Source: Variovorax boronicumulans (GTDB lineage: Bacteria > Pseudomonadota > Gammaproteobacteria > Burkholderiales > Burkholderiaceae_C). Taken from it: a stretch of 64,000 bases of DNA. Positions 33,950 to 43,775 of this stretch are shown piece after piece (the stretch's first letter is position 1; each line of letters opens with the position of its first letter). A program made the position numbers and the translations under genes. Under the pieces are notes generated by a model. It made no database searches and was not told the DNA's origin. It saw only the letters and a program-made list of their open reading frames with translations. The stretch lies in assembly GCF_019352895.1 (NCBI RefSeq), contig NZ_JAAAFX010000005.1, positions 129,654 through 193,653 of the forward strand, read 5' to 3'.

Positions 33950-35743
33950 TCAGCTCAACCAGGCCGAGAGTTTGGCGGCGTCCTGGGCGAACAGCCGCCA
34001 GGTCGTCTCGCCGCTCGGCAGCGTGAGCGCCAGCCGCAGCAGGCGCTTGTCGCGCGCCACCAGGGCCGTCGCCTTCTGCTGCGCATCGCCGAGGTAGAGC
34101 GCCAGGTCGTCGAGCTTGGCCAGGCGCCAGCCTTGGGCGTGTCGGCCCTTGCTGGCGGGCAGTTCGATGCCGATCCATTCGTCGCCGGCCGAGAAACCGG
34201 CCTTCTCCGCGGCACTGCCGCGCAGCACCACCTTCACCTGCACGCTGCCGTTGGTTTCGGCCACGCGCAGGCCCAGCGCCTGGGCGCGCTGCGCCGGGTC
34301 GTCCAGCGCGGCCACGCCATGCGCGCGCAGCAGCTCCGACAGGGGCAGCTCGTCGGTGCCGTGCACCCATTGCGCGAGCTCGGTCGCGAAGGCGCGCCGG
34401 CCCACGGTTTCCAGCGCCGCCGCGACCATGGCCTCGTCGATCGGGCCGCCGCCGCTGCGTGTCCACAGCAGGCGCATCACGTCGTCGAGCGTGCCATGGC
34501 CTTCGCGCCGCAGCGTGAGGTCCAGGCACAGCGCGACCAGCGCGCCCTTGGTGTAGTAGCTGATGGTCTGGTTGGCGGTCTGCTCGTCCTGGCGGTAGTA
34601 CTTGACCCAGGCGTCGAAGCTGGCCTCGGCCACCGACTGCACCTGCCGGCCGGGCGCCTGCAGCACCTGGTTGATGGTCTTGTTGAGCAGCTTGAGGTAG
34701 GTCGCGTCGTCGATGCGGCCGGCGCGGCGCAGCAGCAGGTCGTCGTAGTAGCTCGTGAAGCCCTCGAAGAACCACAGCAGCCGCGTGTAGTTCTCCTGCG
34801 CGTAGTCGTAGCGCTCGAACTCCGAAGGCCGCAGCCGCTTGACGTTCCAGGTGTGGAAGTACTCGTGGCTGATCAGGCCCAGCAGCGTGGTGTAGCCCTC
34901 GGGCTGCTTCTTGGCGCCGCGCTGCGGCAGGTCGTGGCGGGTGCAGATCAGCGCGGTCGAGTGGCGGTGCTCGAGCCCGCCGTAGCCGTCGTCGACCGCG
35001 TTGAGCATGAACACGTAGCGGTCGTGCGGCGGCTTGCCGCCCCCGCGCTTGCCGACCTTGCCGCCGTGCCAGAAGCGCATCTGCGTCTCGCAGATCGCCC
35101 GCGTGTCGGCGATGAGCCGTTCGCCGTCGAAGGAGGCGGTCGCGCCCGCCACCACGAAGCGGTGCGGCACGCCGCCGGCCTCGAAGCTGGCGCTCCAGAA
35201 GTCGCCCAGCTCGACCGGGCTGTCGGCCAGCTCGTCGTAGTTGTCGGCGCGGTAGAGGCCGAAGCCGTGGGCGTCGGCCTTCGCTGGGCGCAGCGCGGTG
35301 GCGCACTGCCAGCGCGCGCGCCCGGCGATCGTCGGCGGCGCCACGATCTCCAGCGCATGCGGCAGGCCGGTCTGGCCGTCGACCTGCAGGCACAGGCTGG
35401 TGCCGTTGAAGAAGCCGCGGTCGGCATCGAGCCAGGCGGTACGCACCGAGTGGTCATAGGCGCAGACCTCGTAGCGCAGCACCAGCGGCTTGCCGGCGGC
35501 GCAGTCGGTCTGCCAGCTGTGCTTGTCGAGCTGCGTCAGCGCCACCTTGCGCCGGCCCTGGGTGGCGCGCAGCTGCTGCAGGTTCTTGGCGAACTCGCGC
35601 ACCAGGTAGCTGCCCGGGATCCACACCGGCAGCGCCACGCGCTGCAGCGCGGCGGGCGAGGCGATGGTCAGCGTGACGGCGAACAGGTGCGCGTGCGGGT
35701 CCGCGCATTCCACGCGGTAGTGGATGGCCTCGGTGCCGGCCAT
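33950..35743 (-). CDS. M61-family metallopeptidase (glycyl aminopeptidase-like) with PDZ domain
   Basis: 597 residues from the ATG at 35743. An N-terminal beta domain is followed by the catalytic domain with the zinc motif HEYFH (His293, Glu294, His297) in SHEYFHTWNVKRLRP, as in Sphingomonas glycyl aminopeptidase. A C-terminal PDZ domain is at about 480-560 (VVLRGSAAEKAGFSAGDEWI). No signal peptide is evident, so it is probably cytosolic. Its start overlaps the dsbC-like stop by one base (TGATG), so the two are co-translated. Repeat copy A abuts its stop codon. Confidence 0.9.
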   Translation of the reverse strand: MAGTEAIHYRVECADPHAHLFAVTLTIASPAALQRVALPVWIPGSYLVREFAKNLQQLRATQGRRKVALTQLDKHSWQTDCAAGKPLVLRYEVCAYDHSVRTAWLDADRGFFNGTSLCLQVDGQTGLPHALEIVAPPTIAGRARWQCATALRPAKADAHGFGLYRADNYDELADSPVELGDFWSASFEAGGVPHRFVVAGATASFDGERLIADTRAICETQMRFWHGGKVGKRGGGKPPHDRYVFMLNAVDDGYGGLEHRHSTALICTRHDLPQRGAKKQPEGYTTLLGLISHEYFHTWNVKRLRPSEFERYDYAQENYTRLLWFFEGFTSYYDDLLLRRAGRIDDATYLKLLNKTINQVLQAPGRQVQSVAEASFDAWVKYYRQDEQTANQTISYYTKGALVALCLDLTLRREGHGTLDDVMRLLWTRSGGGPIDEAMVAAALETVGRRAFATELAQWVHGTDELPLSELLRAHGVAALDDPAQRAQALGLRVAETNGSVQVKVVLRGSAAEKAGFSAGDEWIGIELPASKGRHAQGWRLAKLDDLALYLGDAQQKATALVARDKRLLRLALTLPSGETTWRLFAQDAAKLSAWLS

Positions 35744-36453
35744 CACTTGGCCGCTGCGAGCATCTTCTCGACCTGGGCGGCCGGGATCGCGCCCGGAGCG
35801 CGGGTGCCGTCGGCGAAGATCACGGTCGGCGTGCCCGTGATGTTGTACTTGCGGCCGAACTCGATGTTGCGCTGCAGGGCCGCGGTGTCGCAGCTGCCCG
35901 TGGGGGGCTTGGCGCCGGTGCTCATCCAGTCGTCCCAGGTCTTGGCCTTGTCCTTGCTGCACCAGATGTCGCGCGACTTGACGTTCGAGTCCGGCCCCAG
36001 CACCGGGTAGAGGAACAGGTAGACCGTGACGTTGTCGACGTTCTTCATCTCGCGCTCGAACTGCTTGCAGTAGCCGCAGTTCGGGTCCTCGAACACCGCC
36101 AGCTTGCGCTTGCCGTTGCCGCGCACGATCTTGAAGGCGTCCTTGACCGGCAGCTTGTCGAAGTCGACCGTGCTGAGCTTCTCGACCCGTTCCTCGGTCA
36201 GGTTGCGGCGCGCCTGCACGTCGATCAGGTTGCCCTGCAGCAGGTAGTTGCCCTGCTCGTCGGTGTAGTAGATCTCGAAGCCGTTGATGCGGACTTCGTA
36301 GATGCCCGCGACCGGCGTCTTGCTCACCTCGTCGATGTTGGCGAACTGCGGAATGCGCGAGGCCAGGTTCTTGCGGATGTCGGCTTCACCGGCGACGGCC
36401 GCCAGCGTGCTGCCCAGCGCGAGCGCGGCGAAGAGGATGCGGATAGTTTTCAT
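35743..36453 (-). CDS. dsbC: DsbC-family thiol:disulfide interchange protein
   Basis: 236 residues with a Sec signal peptide ending near AAVAGEAD. An N-terminal dimerisation domain (about 24-85) is followed by a thioredoxin fold with active site CGYC (Cys126, Cys129). A second structural pair, WCSKD and GSCD, matches the buried disulfide of DsbC. The cis-Pro loop TGTPTVIF is present. It isomerises wrong disulfides in the periplasm. It lies 53 bp downstream of the ubiH-like gene and is coupled to the M61 peptidase gene. Confidence 0.93.
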   Translation of the reverse strand: MKTIRILFAALALGSTLAAVAGEADIRKNLASRIPQFANIDEVSKTPVAGIYEVRINGFEIYYTDEQGNYLLQGNLIDVQARRNLTEERVEKLSTVDFDKLPVKDAFKIVRGNGKRKLAVFEDPNCGYCKQFEREMKNVDNVTVYLFLYPVLGPDSNVKSRDIWCSKDKAKTWDDWMSTGAKPPTGSCDTAALQRNIEFGRKYNITGTPTVIFADGTRAPGAIPAAQVEKMLAAAK

Positions 36454-36506
36454 GCCTGACCGAGTGAGGTTGTTCGCGGAAGTTCAGAGAGATGGCGCGG
36501 GCGTCG

Positions 36507-37643
36507 TCACCGTGCGCCCATGGCGTGGCCGGCGATCCAGTGTTTGAGCAGGCGCGTGCGATCGAAGCCGCGCATGCCCCAGTTGCGCAGCGCCGGCAGC
36601 GGGTCGGTGCTGTGCGCGAACAGCTGCTGCAGGCCGTCGGTGGCCAGGCTCATCGAGAGCACGTCGGTGCGGCGCGTGCGTTCGTAGCGGCGCAGCAGGC
36701 GCGCATCGCCCACGCTGCGCCAGTACTCGCGGCCCTTGAGCACGTCGGCCAGCGCGGCCACGTCGGCCAGTCCGAGGTTCAGGCCCTGGCCCGCCAGCGG
36801 ATGCACGGTGTGGGCCGCGTCGCCGGCCAGCGCCCAGGCCTTGCCGTCGGCGCCTGCGAAGCGCCCGGTCCAGCGGTCGGCGATGGCGCGCTGCAGCGGC
36901 CAGGCGGCGCGTTCACTGCTCAGCGTGAGCGCGCCCAGCGCATCGTGGCTGGCTTCGCGCACTGCGGCATTGAATTCCTCGGCGCCGAGCGCCAGCAGTG
37001 CCGGCGCGCGCAATTGTTCGACCGACCACACCAGCGCGAGCGAGCGGCCGTCGGCGCCGCCCAGCGGCAGCAGGGCCAGCACCTCGCCCCGGTCGTTGAA
37101 CCACTGGCGCGCGATGCCATCGTGCGGGCGCTCGGCGTCGAGCCGGGCGGCGATCGCGTGCTGCGGGTAGCGCGTGACCTCGTAGCTCACGCCCAGCGCC
37201 TCGCGCGTGGCGCTGGCCTTGCCTTCGCAGACCACGGTCAGGGCCGCGCTCACGGGCGCGGACACCACGTCGATCAGCGGCTGGAAGCGCACCGCATCGG
37301 CCAGCTGCCGTTCGAGCGCGGGCACGTCGACGATCCAGGCCAGCGCCTCGACCTTCTGCGCCGCGGCATCGAAGCGCACGTGGCCGCCGTCGTCGCCGTT
37401 GACGCGCATCTCGCGCACCGGCGTGGCATGGGCCGCATCGGGCCAGGCCCGCAGCGACTCGAGCAGGTTCTTCGACGCCGCATTGAGCGCGTAGGCGCGC
37501 ACGTCCTGGGCGGGGTGTTCGGGGAGAGTGGCTGCCTCGGGCGCGACGAGCGCGACGCGCACCCGTTCGCGCGCCAGCAGCAGCGCCAATGTGCGTCCGA
37601 CGATGCCGGCGCCGCGAATGCAAACCTCGGGGGAAAGGGCCAT
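36507..37643 (-). CDS. UbiH/UbiF/VisC-family FAD-dependent hydroxylase
   Basis: 378 residues from the ATG at 37643. The N-terminal FAD fold is IRGAGIVGRTLALLLA. The family DG-type and GD motifs appear as GDAAHTVHPLAGQGLNLGL around residue 290. Relatives hydroxylate the ubiquinone ring. The gene order with dsbC and the M61 peptidase points to ubiquinone biosynthesis, but which ring position is modified cannot be read here. It is divergent from the MOSC gene with 79 bp between starts. Confidence 0.88.
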   Translation of the reverse strand: MALSPEVCIRGAGIVGRTLALLLARERVRVALVAPEAATLPEHPAQDVRAYALNAASKNLLESLRAWPDAAHATPVREMRVNGDDGGHVRFDAAAQKVEALAWIVDVPALERQLADAVRFQPLIDVVSAPVSAALTVVCEGKASATREALGVSYEVTRYPQHAIAARLDAERPHDGIARQWFNDRGEVLALLPLGGADGRSLALVWSVEQLRAPALLALGAEEFNAAVREASHDALGALTLSSERAAWPLQRAIADRWTGRFAGADGKAWALAGDAAHTVHPLAGQGLNLGLADVAALADVLKGREYWRSVGDARLLRRYERTRRTDVLSMSLATDGLQQLFAHSTDPLPALRNWGMRGFDRTRLLKHWIAGHAMGAR

Positions 37644-37722
37644 CGGGGCATTGTAGGCAGGCGCCCTGCGCACCCGCGGGAACCGGGGACAATCGCCGCT
37701 TCGCCGCCCTGAGGTTCCGACC

Positions 37723-38604
37723 GTGACCGACACCGCTTTCGACCTGCGCGCCACCATCGCGCGCCTCTTCGTCTATCCCATCAAGTCCTGCGCCGGGGTC
37801 GAGCTGCCCGAGGTGCTGCTGACCGAGACCGGGCTGGAGTTCGACCGTGCCTGGATGGTGGTCGACGCGCAGGGCGGGTTCGTGACCCAGCGCGAGCTGC
37901 CGCGCATGGCGCTGATCCAGCCGACCCTGAAGCACATGGAGATGGTGCTGCGCGCGCCCGGCATGCTGGCGCTGCACATCGCCTTCGACCGCGTCGAGAA
38001 GCCGGTGCGCGTGAAAGTGTGGCGCGACGAAGTGGCCGCCTACGACATGGGCGACATCGCGGCCCAGTGGTTCAGCGACTTCCTCTCGGAGCCCGGCCGC
38101 CCGCAGGTGCTGCGGCTGGTGCGCTTCGACCCCGAGCAGAAGCGCCTGTCGAACATGGCCTGGACCGATGGCGTCGAGGCCGAGAACCAGTTCGCCGACG
38201 GCTTCCCGCTGCTGGTCACGAGCGAGGCCTCGCTGGCCGAACTCAACGACAAGCTGCTGGCCGCGGGGCATGCTGCGGTCACGATGGCGCGCTTCCGGCC
38301 CAACATCGTGCTGGCCGGCATCGAGGCGCAGGACGAGGACCGGGTCGAGACGATGCACGTGGCGACCGCCGAAGGCCAGGCGCGGCTGCAGCCGGCCAAG
38401 CCCTGCCCGCGCTGCCCGATCCCCGACATCGATCCGCTCACCGCCGTCTCGAGCCCCGAGGTCAACGACATGCTGCGCACCTACCGCGCCCATGCGCGGG
38501 TCAATGGCGCGATCACCTTCGGCATGAACTGCATCGTGCTCGAGGGGGTGGAGCACCTGCTCAAGGTGGGGCAGTCCGTCGACGCGAACTACCGCTTCGA
38601 ATGA
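37723..38604 (+). CDS. MOSC-domain protein with MOSC N-terminal domain
   Basis: 293 residues from a GTG at 37723. The N-terminal beta-barrel domain starts LFVYPIKSCAGVEL, and the MOSC domain carries the conserved KPCPRCPIPDID with its reactive Cys. MOSC proteins bind molybdenum-cofactor sulfur; relatives are mARC-type reductases (YcbX in E. coli) that detoxify N-hydroxylated bases. No ferredoxin domain is fused, unlike YcbX. A -10-like GACAAT precedes the start by about 30 nt. Confidence 0.88.
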   Translation: MTDTAFDLRATIARLFVYPIKSCAGVELPEVLLTETGLEFDRAWMVVDAQGGFVTQRELPRMALIQPTLKHMEMVLRAPGMLALHIAFDRVEKPVRVKVWRDEVAAYDMGDIAAQWFSDFLSEPGRPQVLRLVRFDPEQKRLSNMAWTDGVEAENQFADGFPLLVTSEASLAELNDKLLAAGHAAVTMARFRPNIVLAGIEAQDEDRVETMHVATAEGQARLQPAKPCPRCPIPDIDPLTAVSSPEVNDMLRTYRAHARVNGAITFGMNCIVLEGVEHLLKVGQSVDANYRFE

Positions 38605-38613
38605 GTTCGTCTT

Positions 38614-38706
38614 TTCCAGGAATGCCACGGAACCGGCTTTGCCGGGTCGTGGGCATTGCCCCCTGCAAGGGGGAGGGAGGCCACACGAAGTGGGCAAGCC
38701 TGGGGG
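38614..38706 (-). repeat. Stop-codon-anchored GC-rich repeat, copy B
   Basis: Read on the minus strand it begins immediately after the TAA of rbsD (38707-38709) with CCCCCAGG. It contains a CCCACTTCGTGTGG-like small hairpin, then CCCCCTTGCAGGGGG and the long hairpin with core CCGGCAAAGCCGG and outer arms AATGCC/GGCATT. It fills nearly all of the convergent gap between the MOSC gene and rbsD. Confidence 0.88.
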
Positions 38707-39102
38707 TTAGCCAAATGCCACGCCGGCAATCAGGATGATGTTGGCGTAGGGCGTGCACTCGCCCGTGCGCACGATGGCGCGGGCCCTGGCGCTGCGCTGC
38801 TTGAACTCCTCGTGCGACACGGTCTGCGGTGCGATGCCCAGCGCCTGCGGATACCAGCCGGGCAGCTGCCGGTCGGTGCCCAGCGCCTCCTCGGCCACCA
38901 CGATGGCTTCGACCTGCAGCTCGGACAGCACCGCGTCCAGCACGTCGACCAGCCGCGGCACGCCGCGCGCCACGGCCAGGTCGATGCGGCGCGGGCCTGC
39001 GGGAATGGGCAGGCCGGCATCGCCGAGCACCAGCATGTCGCCGTGGCCCATCGAGGCGATCAGCTGGGACAGTTCGGCATGCAGCAAGGGCGAGCGTTTC
39101 AC
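38707..39102 (-). CDS. rbsD: D-ribose pyranase
   Basis: 131 residues from a GTG at 39102; the start overlaps the rbsK stop as GTGA. It matches RbsD: N-terminal LLHAELSQLIASMGHGD with the catalytic His in GHGD, LGDAGLPIP, and a C-terminal RTGECTPYANIILIAGV. It interconverts beta-pyranose and beta-furanose ribose so that ribokinase can use it. It is the last gene of the rbs operon, and its stop abuts repeat copy B. Confidence 0.93.
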   Translation of the reverse strand: MKRSPLLHAELSQLIASMGHGDMLVLGDAGLPIPAGPRRIDLAVARGVPRLVDVLDAVLSELQVEAIVVAEEALGTDRQLPGWYPQALGIAPQTVSHEEFKQRSARARAIVRTGECTPYANIILIAGVAFG

Positions 39103-40067
39103 AGCGTGCTCCAGTCGGGGGGCAGCGGGCTTTGCCGCAGCACGGCGTCGCGCCGCGGGATGGAGGGTTGGGCGCCGGGCTGCTGGATGCACAGCGCGGC
39201 GGCGCGGATGCCCAGGCGCACCGCGTCGTCGAAGGCCTGGCCCTCGCCCAGCGCCACCGCCAGCGCCCCCAGGAAGGTGTCGCCCGCGGCGGTGGTGTCG
39301 ACTGCCTGCACGGTCGGCGCAGGATGGTGGCGTGCGCCCTCGGCATCGATCGCCACCGCGCCGCGCGCGCCGAGCGTGACGACCACGCGCGCGATGCCCT
39401 TGGCACGCAGCGAACGGCCGGCGGCGGCGGCTTGCTGCGGCGTGTCGGCGGCCAGGCCGCACAGCGCCTCGGCCTCGAGCTCGTTGACCACCAGCGTGTC
39501 GATCCGCGACCACAGCGCGTCGGGGATCGGCTGCATGGGCGAGGGGTTGAGCATCACCTTGCAGCCTGCCTCGTGCGCCAGCGCGACGGCGCGCAGCACC
39601 GGCGCCATCGGCGTCTCGAACTGCGTCACCAGGAAGGCGGCGCCCTGCAGCTGCGGCTGCAGCGCGGCCTCGTCGAGTTCGACCCGGGCGTTGGCGCCGG
39701 GCACGATCACGATGCGGTTCTGGCCGCTGTCCTCGACCAGGATCAGCGCGGTGCCCGTGGCCTCGCCGGCCACGGTGCGCAGCGCGGCGGTGTCGATGCC
39801 GTCGCCTTCGAGCGCCTCGCGCAGCGCCGCGCCATGCGCGTCATCGCCCACGCAGCCGATCATCCGCACCTGGCCGCCCTGGCGCGCGCAGCTCACGGCC
39901 TGGTTCGCGCCCTTGCCGCCGGGGATGCTGGCGATCGAATGGCCTTGCAGGGTCTCGCCCGCGGCGGGCGCGTGCGGCACACGCAGCACCAGGTCCATGT
40001 TGAGGCTGCCGAGCACCACGATGCGCGGTGCGGGGTGGCTGGGGCGGGAAGAAGGCGACGGACTCAC
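39099..40067 (-). CDS. rbsK: Ribokinase
   Basis: 322 residues from a GTG at 40067, overlapping the rbsR stop as GTGA. PfkB signatures are complete: VVLGSLNMDLVLRV at the N-terminus, PGGKGANQAVSCARQGG (signature 1) and DTTAAGDTFLGAL (signature 2, catalytic Asp). It phosphorylates ribose to ribose-5-phosphate. It overlaps both neighbours in the operon, consistent with coupled translation. Confidence 0.95.
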   Translation of the reverse strand: MSPSPSSRPSHPAPRIVVLGSLNMDLVLRVPHAPAAGETLQGHSIASIPGGKGANQAVSCARQGGQVRMIGCVGDDAHGAALREALEGDGIDTAALRTVAGEATGTALILVEDSGQNRIVIVPGANARVELDEAALQPQLQGAAFLVTQFETPMAPVLRAVALAHEAGCKVMLNPSPMQPIPDALWSRIDTLVVNELEAEALCGLAADTPQQAAAAGRSLRAKGIARVVVTLGARGAVAIDAEGARHHPAPTVQAVDTTAAGDTFLGALAVALGEGQAFDDAVRLGIRAAALCIQQPGAQPSIPRRDAVLRQSPLPPDWSTL

Positions 40068-41158
40068 GGGATGCGGGACTTTCGGGAAGAGGTGGTGGAA
40101 GGGGCGGCGACCGGCGCGGGCACGGCCGCCTCGCGGAAACTCGCATGGCGCGCGGTCGAGCCGCGCACGCACAGCTCGGGTTGCAGCACCACCTTGCGCG
40201 CGTCGCGGCGCTGGCCGCCCACGCGCTCGAGCAGCATGTCGACCGCCAGCGCGCCGATGCGCTCCTTGGGCTGGGCCACGGTGGTGAGCGGCGGGCTGGT
40301 GTAGGCCGAGAGTTCGATGTCGTCGAAGCCCACGATCGAGATCTCGTCGGGCACGTGCACCCCGCTCTCGTGCGCGGCACGCAGCGCGCCGATGGCCATC
40401 AGGTCGTTGCAGGCGAACACGGCCGAGGGCCGGTCGGCGGTGCGCAGGATGGCGTGCATGGCCTCGTAGCCGCTCTGGCTGGTGAAGCTGCCGCGCCACA
40501 GCAGCGCGTCGGCATGCGCCGTGTCGGGCGTCGCGCCGGCCTCGGCCAGCGCCAGGCGCCAGCCTTCGATGCGCTGCTCGCTGGGCGCCACGCCCACCGG
40601 CCCGCCGATGCAGGCGATGCGCCGGTGGCCCAGCGACAGCAGGTGCCGCGCCGCGAGCAGGCCGCCCTGCATGTGCGCGGTTTCCACCAGGTCGCAGGCC
40701 GGGTCGGCGATCTCGCGGTCCAGCAGCACGGTCGGCACGCGCAGGCCGTGTAGCTGGCGCACCAGCGAGTCGTCGTCGGCCGGGCCGGTCGACACCACGA
40801 TCAGCCCGTCGATGCGGCGCTCGGCCAGCACCTGCAGGTAGACGCTCTGGCGGTTCGGCTCGTCGTCGGTGTTGCACAGCACCAGCGTGTAGCCGGCGCC
40901 GAAGCAGCGATCTTCCACGATGCGCACGATCTCGGCGAAATAGGGGTTCGAGCAGTTGGGGATCAGCATCCCCAGCGTCGAGGTGGTGTTGCTCTTCAGG
41001 CTGCGCGCCATCGCGTTGGGCACGTAGCCCAGCGCGCGGATGGCGAGCTCCACGCGCTCGCGCACCGCGGGGCTCACATGGCGCGTGGCGTTGACCACGT
41101 GCGACACGGTGGTGACGGATACCCGCGCCTCGAGCGCGACGTCCTTGAGGGTGGCCAT
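40064..41158 (-). CDS. rbsR: LacI-family ribose operon repressor
   Basis: 364 residues. The N-terminal LacI HTH is MATLKDVALEARVSVTTVSH, with the hinge VVNATRHVSPAVRERV. The ribose-binding-like effector domain follows (LGMLIPNCSNPYFAEIV). The C-terminal 25 residues are Ala/Pro/Ser-rich, longer than in E. coli RbsR. It lies inside the operon it should regulate, between rbsC and rbsK, and the perfect LacI-type operator is upstream of rbsB. Confidence 0.93.
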   Translation of the reverse strand: MATLKDVALEARVSVTTVSHVVNATRHVSPAVRERVELAIRALGYVPNAMARSLKSNTTSTLGMLIPNCSNPYFAEIVRIVEDRCFGAGYTLVLCNTDDEPNRQSVYLQVLAERRIDGLIVVSTGPADDDSLVRQLHGLRVPTVLLDREIADPACDLVETAHMQGGLLAARHLLSLGHRRIACIGGPVGVAPSEQRIEGWRLALAEAGATPDTAHADALLWRGSFTSQSGYEAMHAILRTADRPSAVFACNDLMAIGALRAAHESGVHVPDEISIVGFDDIELSAYTSPPLTTVAQPKERIGALAVDMLLERVGGQRRDARKVVLQPELCVRGSTARHASFREAAVPAPVAAPSTTSSRKSRIP

Positions 41159-41173
41159 GGCGTGCCGCTTCCT

Positions 41174-42166
41174 TCAGGCCAGGCGGCGGTCGGCGCGGCG
41201 CTGGCGCAGCGTGTCGATGATCACGGCCACCACGATCACCGCGCCGGTGATGATGCGCTTGCTCGGCTCGCTGGCGCCCACCTGGGCCAGCCCGGCCTCG
41301 AGCACCGCGATGATCAGCACGCCGAAGAAGGTGTTGATCACCGAGCCGCGCCCGCCCATGAGGCTGGTGCCGCCGATCACCACGGCCGCGATCACCTGCA
41401 GCTCGATGCCCACGCCGGCGTTCGGGTCGGCCGCCTCGAGCCGCGCCGACTGCATCAGGCCCGCGAGCCCGGCCAGCAGCCCGGTCACGGCGAACACGAC
41501 GATGCGGATGGGGCGCGGGTCCACGCCCGCCAGGCGCATCGCTTCCTCGTTGGTGCCGATACCGACCACGTAGCGGCCGAACACCGTGCGCGTGAGCACC
41601 AGCTGGCCCACCACGACCAGCACCACCGCCAGCACGAAGGCGGCGGAGATGCCGCCGATCCAGGGCGCGGCCAGGCCGGAGATCGCATCGCCCACGTACT
41701 GGGTGCGCGAGTCGGTCACCAGGTAGGCGCCGCCGCGCACGGCCTCGAGCATGCCCAGCGAGACGATGAAGCTCGGCAGCCGCCAGGCCACCGACACCGC
41801 GCCCGTGACCGTGCCGCACAGCAGGCCGGTGAGCAGGCCCAGCACCGCGGCCACGGGCACCGAGAGCTTCCATTCGAGGATCGCGGCGGCAGTGACGGCC
41901 GCGCTCAGCGCCAGCACCGAGCCCACCGACAGGTCGATGCCCGCGATGATCAGCACGAAGGTCATGCCGACCGCCATCACGGCCAGCGCCGGGATCTCGT
42001 TGGCGATCGAGAGGAAGGTGTCGCGCGTGAGGAAGTATTCGCTCATCGAGCCGAACAGCGCGATCATGCCCACGAGCACGGCCGTCAGGCCCAGGTAGGT
42101 GCCGAGCTGGCCCCGGAGGGCGGACGGCGCGGCGGGCGAAGCGGTGGCGGGGGAGGCAGCGGTCAT
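41174..42166 (-). CDS. rbsC: Ribose ABC transporter permease
   Basis: 330 residues from the ATG at 42166, which overlaps the rbsA stop as ATGA. A hydrophobic protein with the BPD_transp_2 pattern: MTFVLIIAGIDLSVGSVLAL and IAAVVIGGTSLMGGRGSV, the conserved loop of sugar permeases of the RbsC/XylH type. It carries ribose across the inner membrane with RbsA. The first 20 residues are Ala/Ser/Pro-rich and probably cytosolic. Confidence 0.94.
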   Translation of the reverse strand: MTAASPATASPAAPSALRGQLGTYLGLTAVLVGMIALFGSMSEYFLTRDTFLSIANEIPALAVMAVGMTFVLIIAGIDLSVGSVLALSAAVTAAAILEWKLSVPVAAVLGLLTGLLCGTVTGAVSVAWRLPSFIVSLGMLEAVRGGAYLVTDSRTQYVGDAISGLAAPWIGGISAAFVLAVVLVVVGQLVLTRTVFGRYVVGIGTNEEAMRLAGVDPRPIRIVVFAVTGLLAGLAGLMQSARLEAADPNAGVGIELQVIAAVVIGGTSLMGGRGSVINTFFGVLIIAVLEAGLAQVGASEPSKRIITGAVIVVAVIIDTLRQRRADRRLA

Positions 42167-43743
42167 GGTGTGTCGGCCGTGGCCGAGGAAGAAGAGGAGG
42201 CAGCGTGCCCGGTGGCATCGCTGAAGGCGGCGGCCAGCAGCGACTGCTCGCTCCACTGGCCGCGCTCGAACACCGCGACCAGCCGGCCGGCGCTCATCAC
42301 GCCGATGCGGTCGCACATGGCCATCAGTTCGCGCAGGTCGCTCGAGACCATCAGCAGGGCCTTGCCGGCGTCGGTCATGCGGTCGAGTTCGGCGTACAGG
42401 TCGGCGCGCGCGCCCACGTCCACGCCGCGCGTGGGTTCGTCGAGCAGCAGCACCTTGCATTCGCGGTGCAGCCAGCGCGCGAACACCACCTTCTGCTGGT
42501 TGCCGCCGCTGAGCGTGGCCACCGGTTGTTCGATGCTGCGCGAGCGCACGCGCAGCAGGTCGACCAGGCGCTGGGCGATGCCGCGCTCTTTGGCGCGCAG
42601 CAGCCAGCCGCCGCGCGAGATCGCGCCCAGGTCGCTCAGCGTGGCATTGACGCGGATCGACTGGGTGAGCAGCAGGCCCTGCGACTTGCGGTCTTCGGTG
42701 ACCAGGCCGATGCCCGCGCGGATCGCCTGCATCGGCGAGCGCCAGCCCTGGCGCGCCGGCTGCGTCGCCTGGCCGTTCTCGTACAGCGTGATCCCGCCGC
42801 GGTCCGCGCGGTCGGCGCCGAACAGCAGGCGCACGAGCTCGGTCCGGCCCGAGCCGACCAGGCCGGCCAGGCCCATCACCTCGCCGGCATGCAGGTCGAG
42901 GTCCACATCGCGCACCGCCTGGGCCCGGCCCAGGCCACGGGCGCTCAGCAGCACCGGCCCGGCGACGCGGCGCGCGCGGCCTTCGTGTTCGTGCACCGCG
43001 CGCCCGACCATGCGCTGGACCAGCTCGGCTTCGCGCACGCCGGCCATGGGCCGCACGTCGACCAGCCGGCCGTCGCGCAGCACCGCCACGCGGTCGGCGA
43101 TGCGCTGCAACTCTTCGAGCCGGTGCGACACGTAGACGATCGCCACGCCGCGCGCCTTGAGCCGGTCGATCTGCTCGAACAGGTGCGACGTCTCGCGCGG
43201 CGTGAGCATCGCGGTGGGCTCGTCGAGCACCAGCACGCGCGTGTCGTCCTGCAGGTTGCGCGCGATCTCGACCATCTGCTGCTGGCCGATGCCCAGCCGG
43301 GCCACCGGCGTGGCCGGGTCGATGTGCGCCATGCCGATCTTGGCCAGCTGCAGCGCGGCCAGTTCGTGCAGCCGGCCGCGCCGGACCCAGCCGGCCTGGT
43401 GCGGCAGGCGGTCGAGCAGCAGGTTCTCGGCCACCGACAGCGTGGTGACCAGGCCCAGCTCCTGCATCACCATGCGCACGCCCAGGCGCTCGGCCTCGCG
43501 GCGCGAGCCGGGCGCGAAGGGCTGGCCGTCGAGCAGCATGCGGCCGCGCGTGGGCTGCACCAGGCCGCAGACCATCTTCGACAGCGTGCTCTTGCCGGCG
43601 CCGTTCTCGCCCGTGAGGGCCAGCACCTCGCCGGCGTTCAGCACCAGCGAGACGTCGTCGAGCACCGGCGCCGCATAGTCCTTGCCGAGCGCGCTCAGCG
43701 CCAGCACCGGGGTGGCCGTCGGGGCGGCGGGGGAGGAAGTCAA
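42163..43743 (-). CDS. rbsA: Ribose ABC transporter ATPase (two domains)
   Basis: 526 residues from a probable TTG start at 43743; no ATG lies near, and no clear ribosome-binding site is visible, so the start is uncertain. Two ATPase domains: Walker [12 protein letters not shown] in the first, and a degenerate second P-loop [11 protein letters not shown], as in all RbsA/MglA proteins. Signatures are [14 protein letters not shown] and [14 protein letters not shown]. It energises RbsBC import. Confidence 0.94.
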   Translation of the reverse strand: MTSSPAAPTATPVLALSALGKDYAAPVLDDVSLVLNAGEVLALTGENGAGKSTLSKMVCGLVQPTRGRMLLDGQPFAPGSRREAERLGVRMVMQELGLVTTLSVAENLLLDRLPHQAGWVRRGRLHELAALQLAKIGMAHIDPATPVARLGIGQQQMVEIARNLQDDTRVLVLDEPTAMLTPRETSHLFEQIDRLKARGVAIVYVSHRLEELQRIADRVAVLRDGRLVDVRPMAGVREAELVQRMVGRAVHEHEGRARRVAGPVLLSARGLGRAQAVRDVDLDLHAGEVMGLAGLVGSGRTELVRLLFGADRADRGGITLYENGQATQPARQGWRSPMQAIRAGIGLVTEDRKSQGLLLTQSIRVNATLSDLGAISRGGWLLRAKERGIAQRLVDLLRVRSRSIEQPVATLSGGNQQKVVFARWLHRECKVLLLDEPTRGVDVGARADLYAELDRMTDAGKALLMVSSDLRELMAMCDRIGVMSAGRLVAVFERGQWSEQSLLAAAFSDATGHAASSSSSATADTP

Positions 43744-43775
43744 GGTGTGGGCGTCCGGTCGGCGGGCCTGGCGGC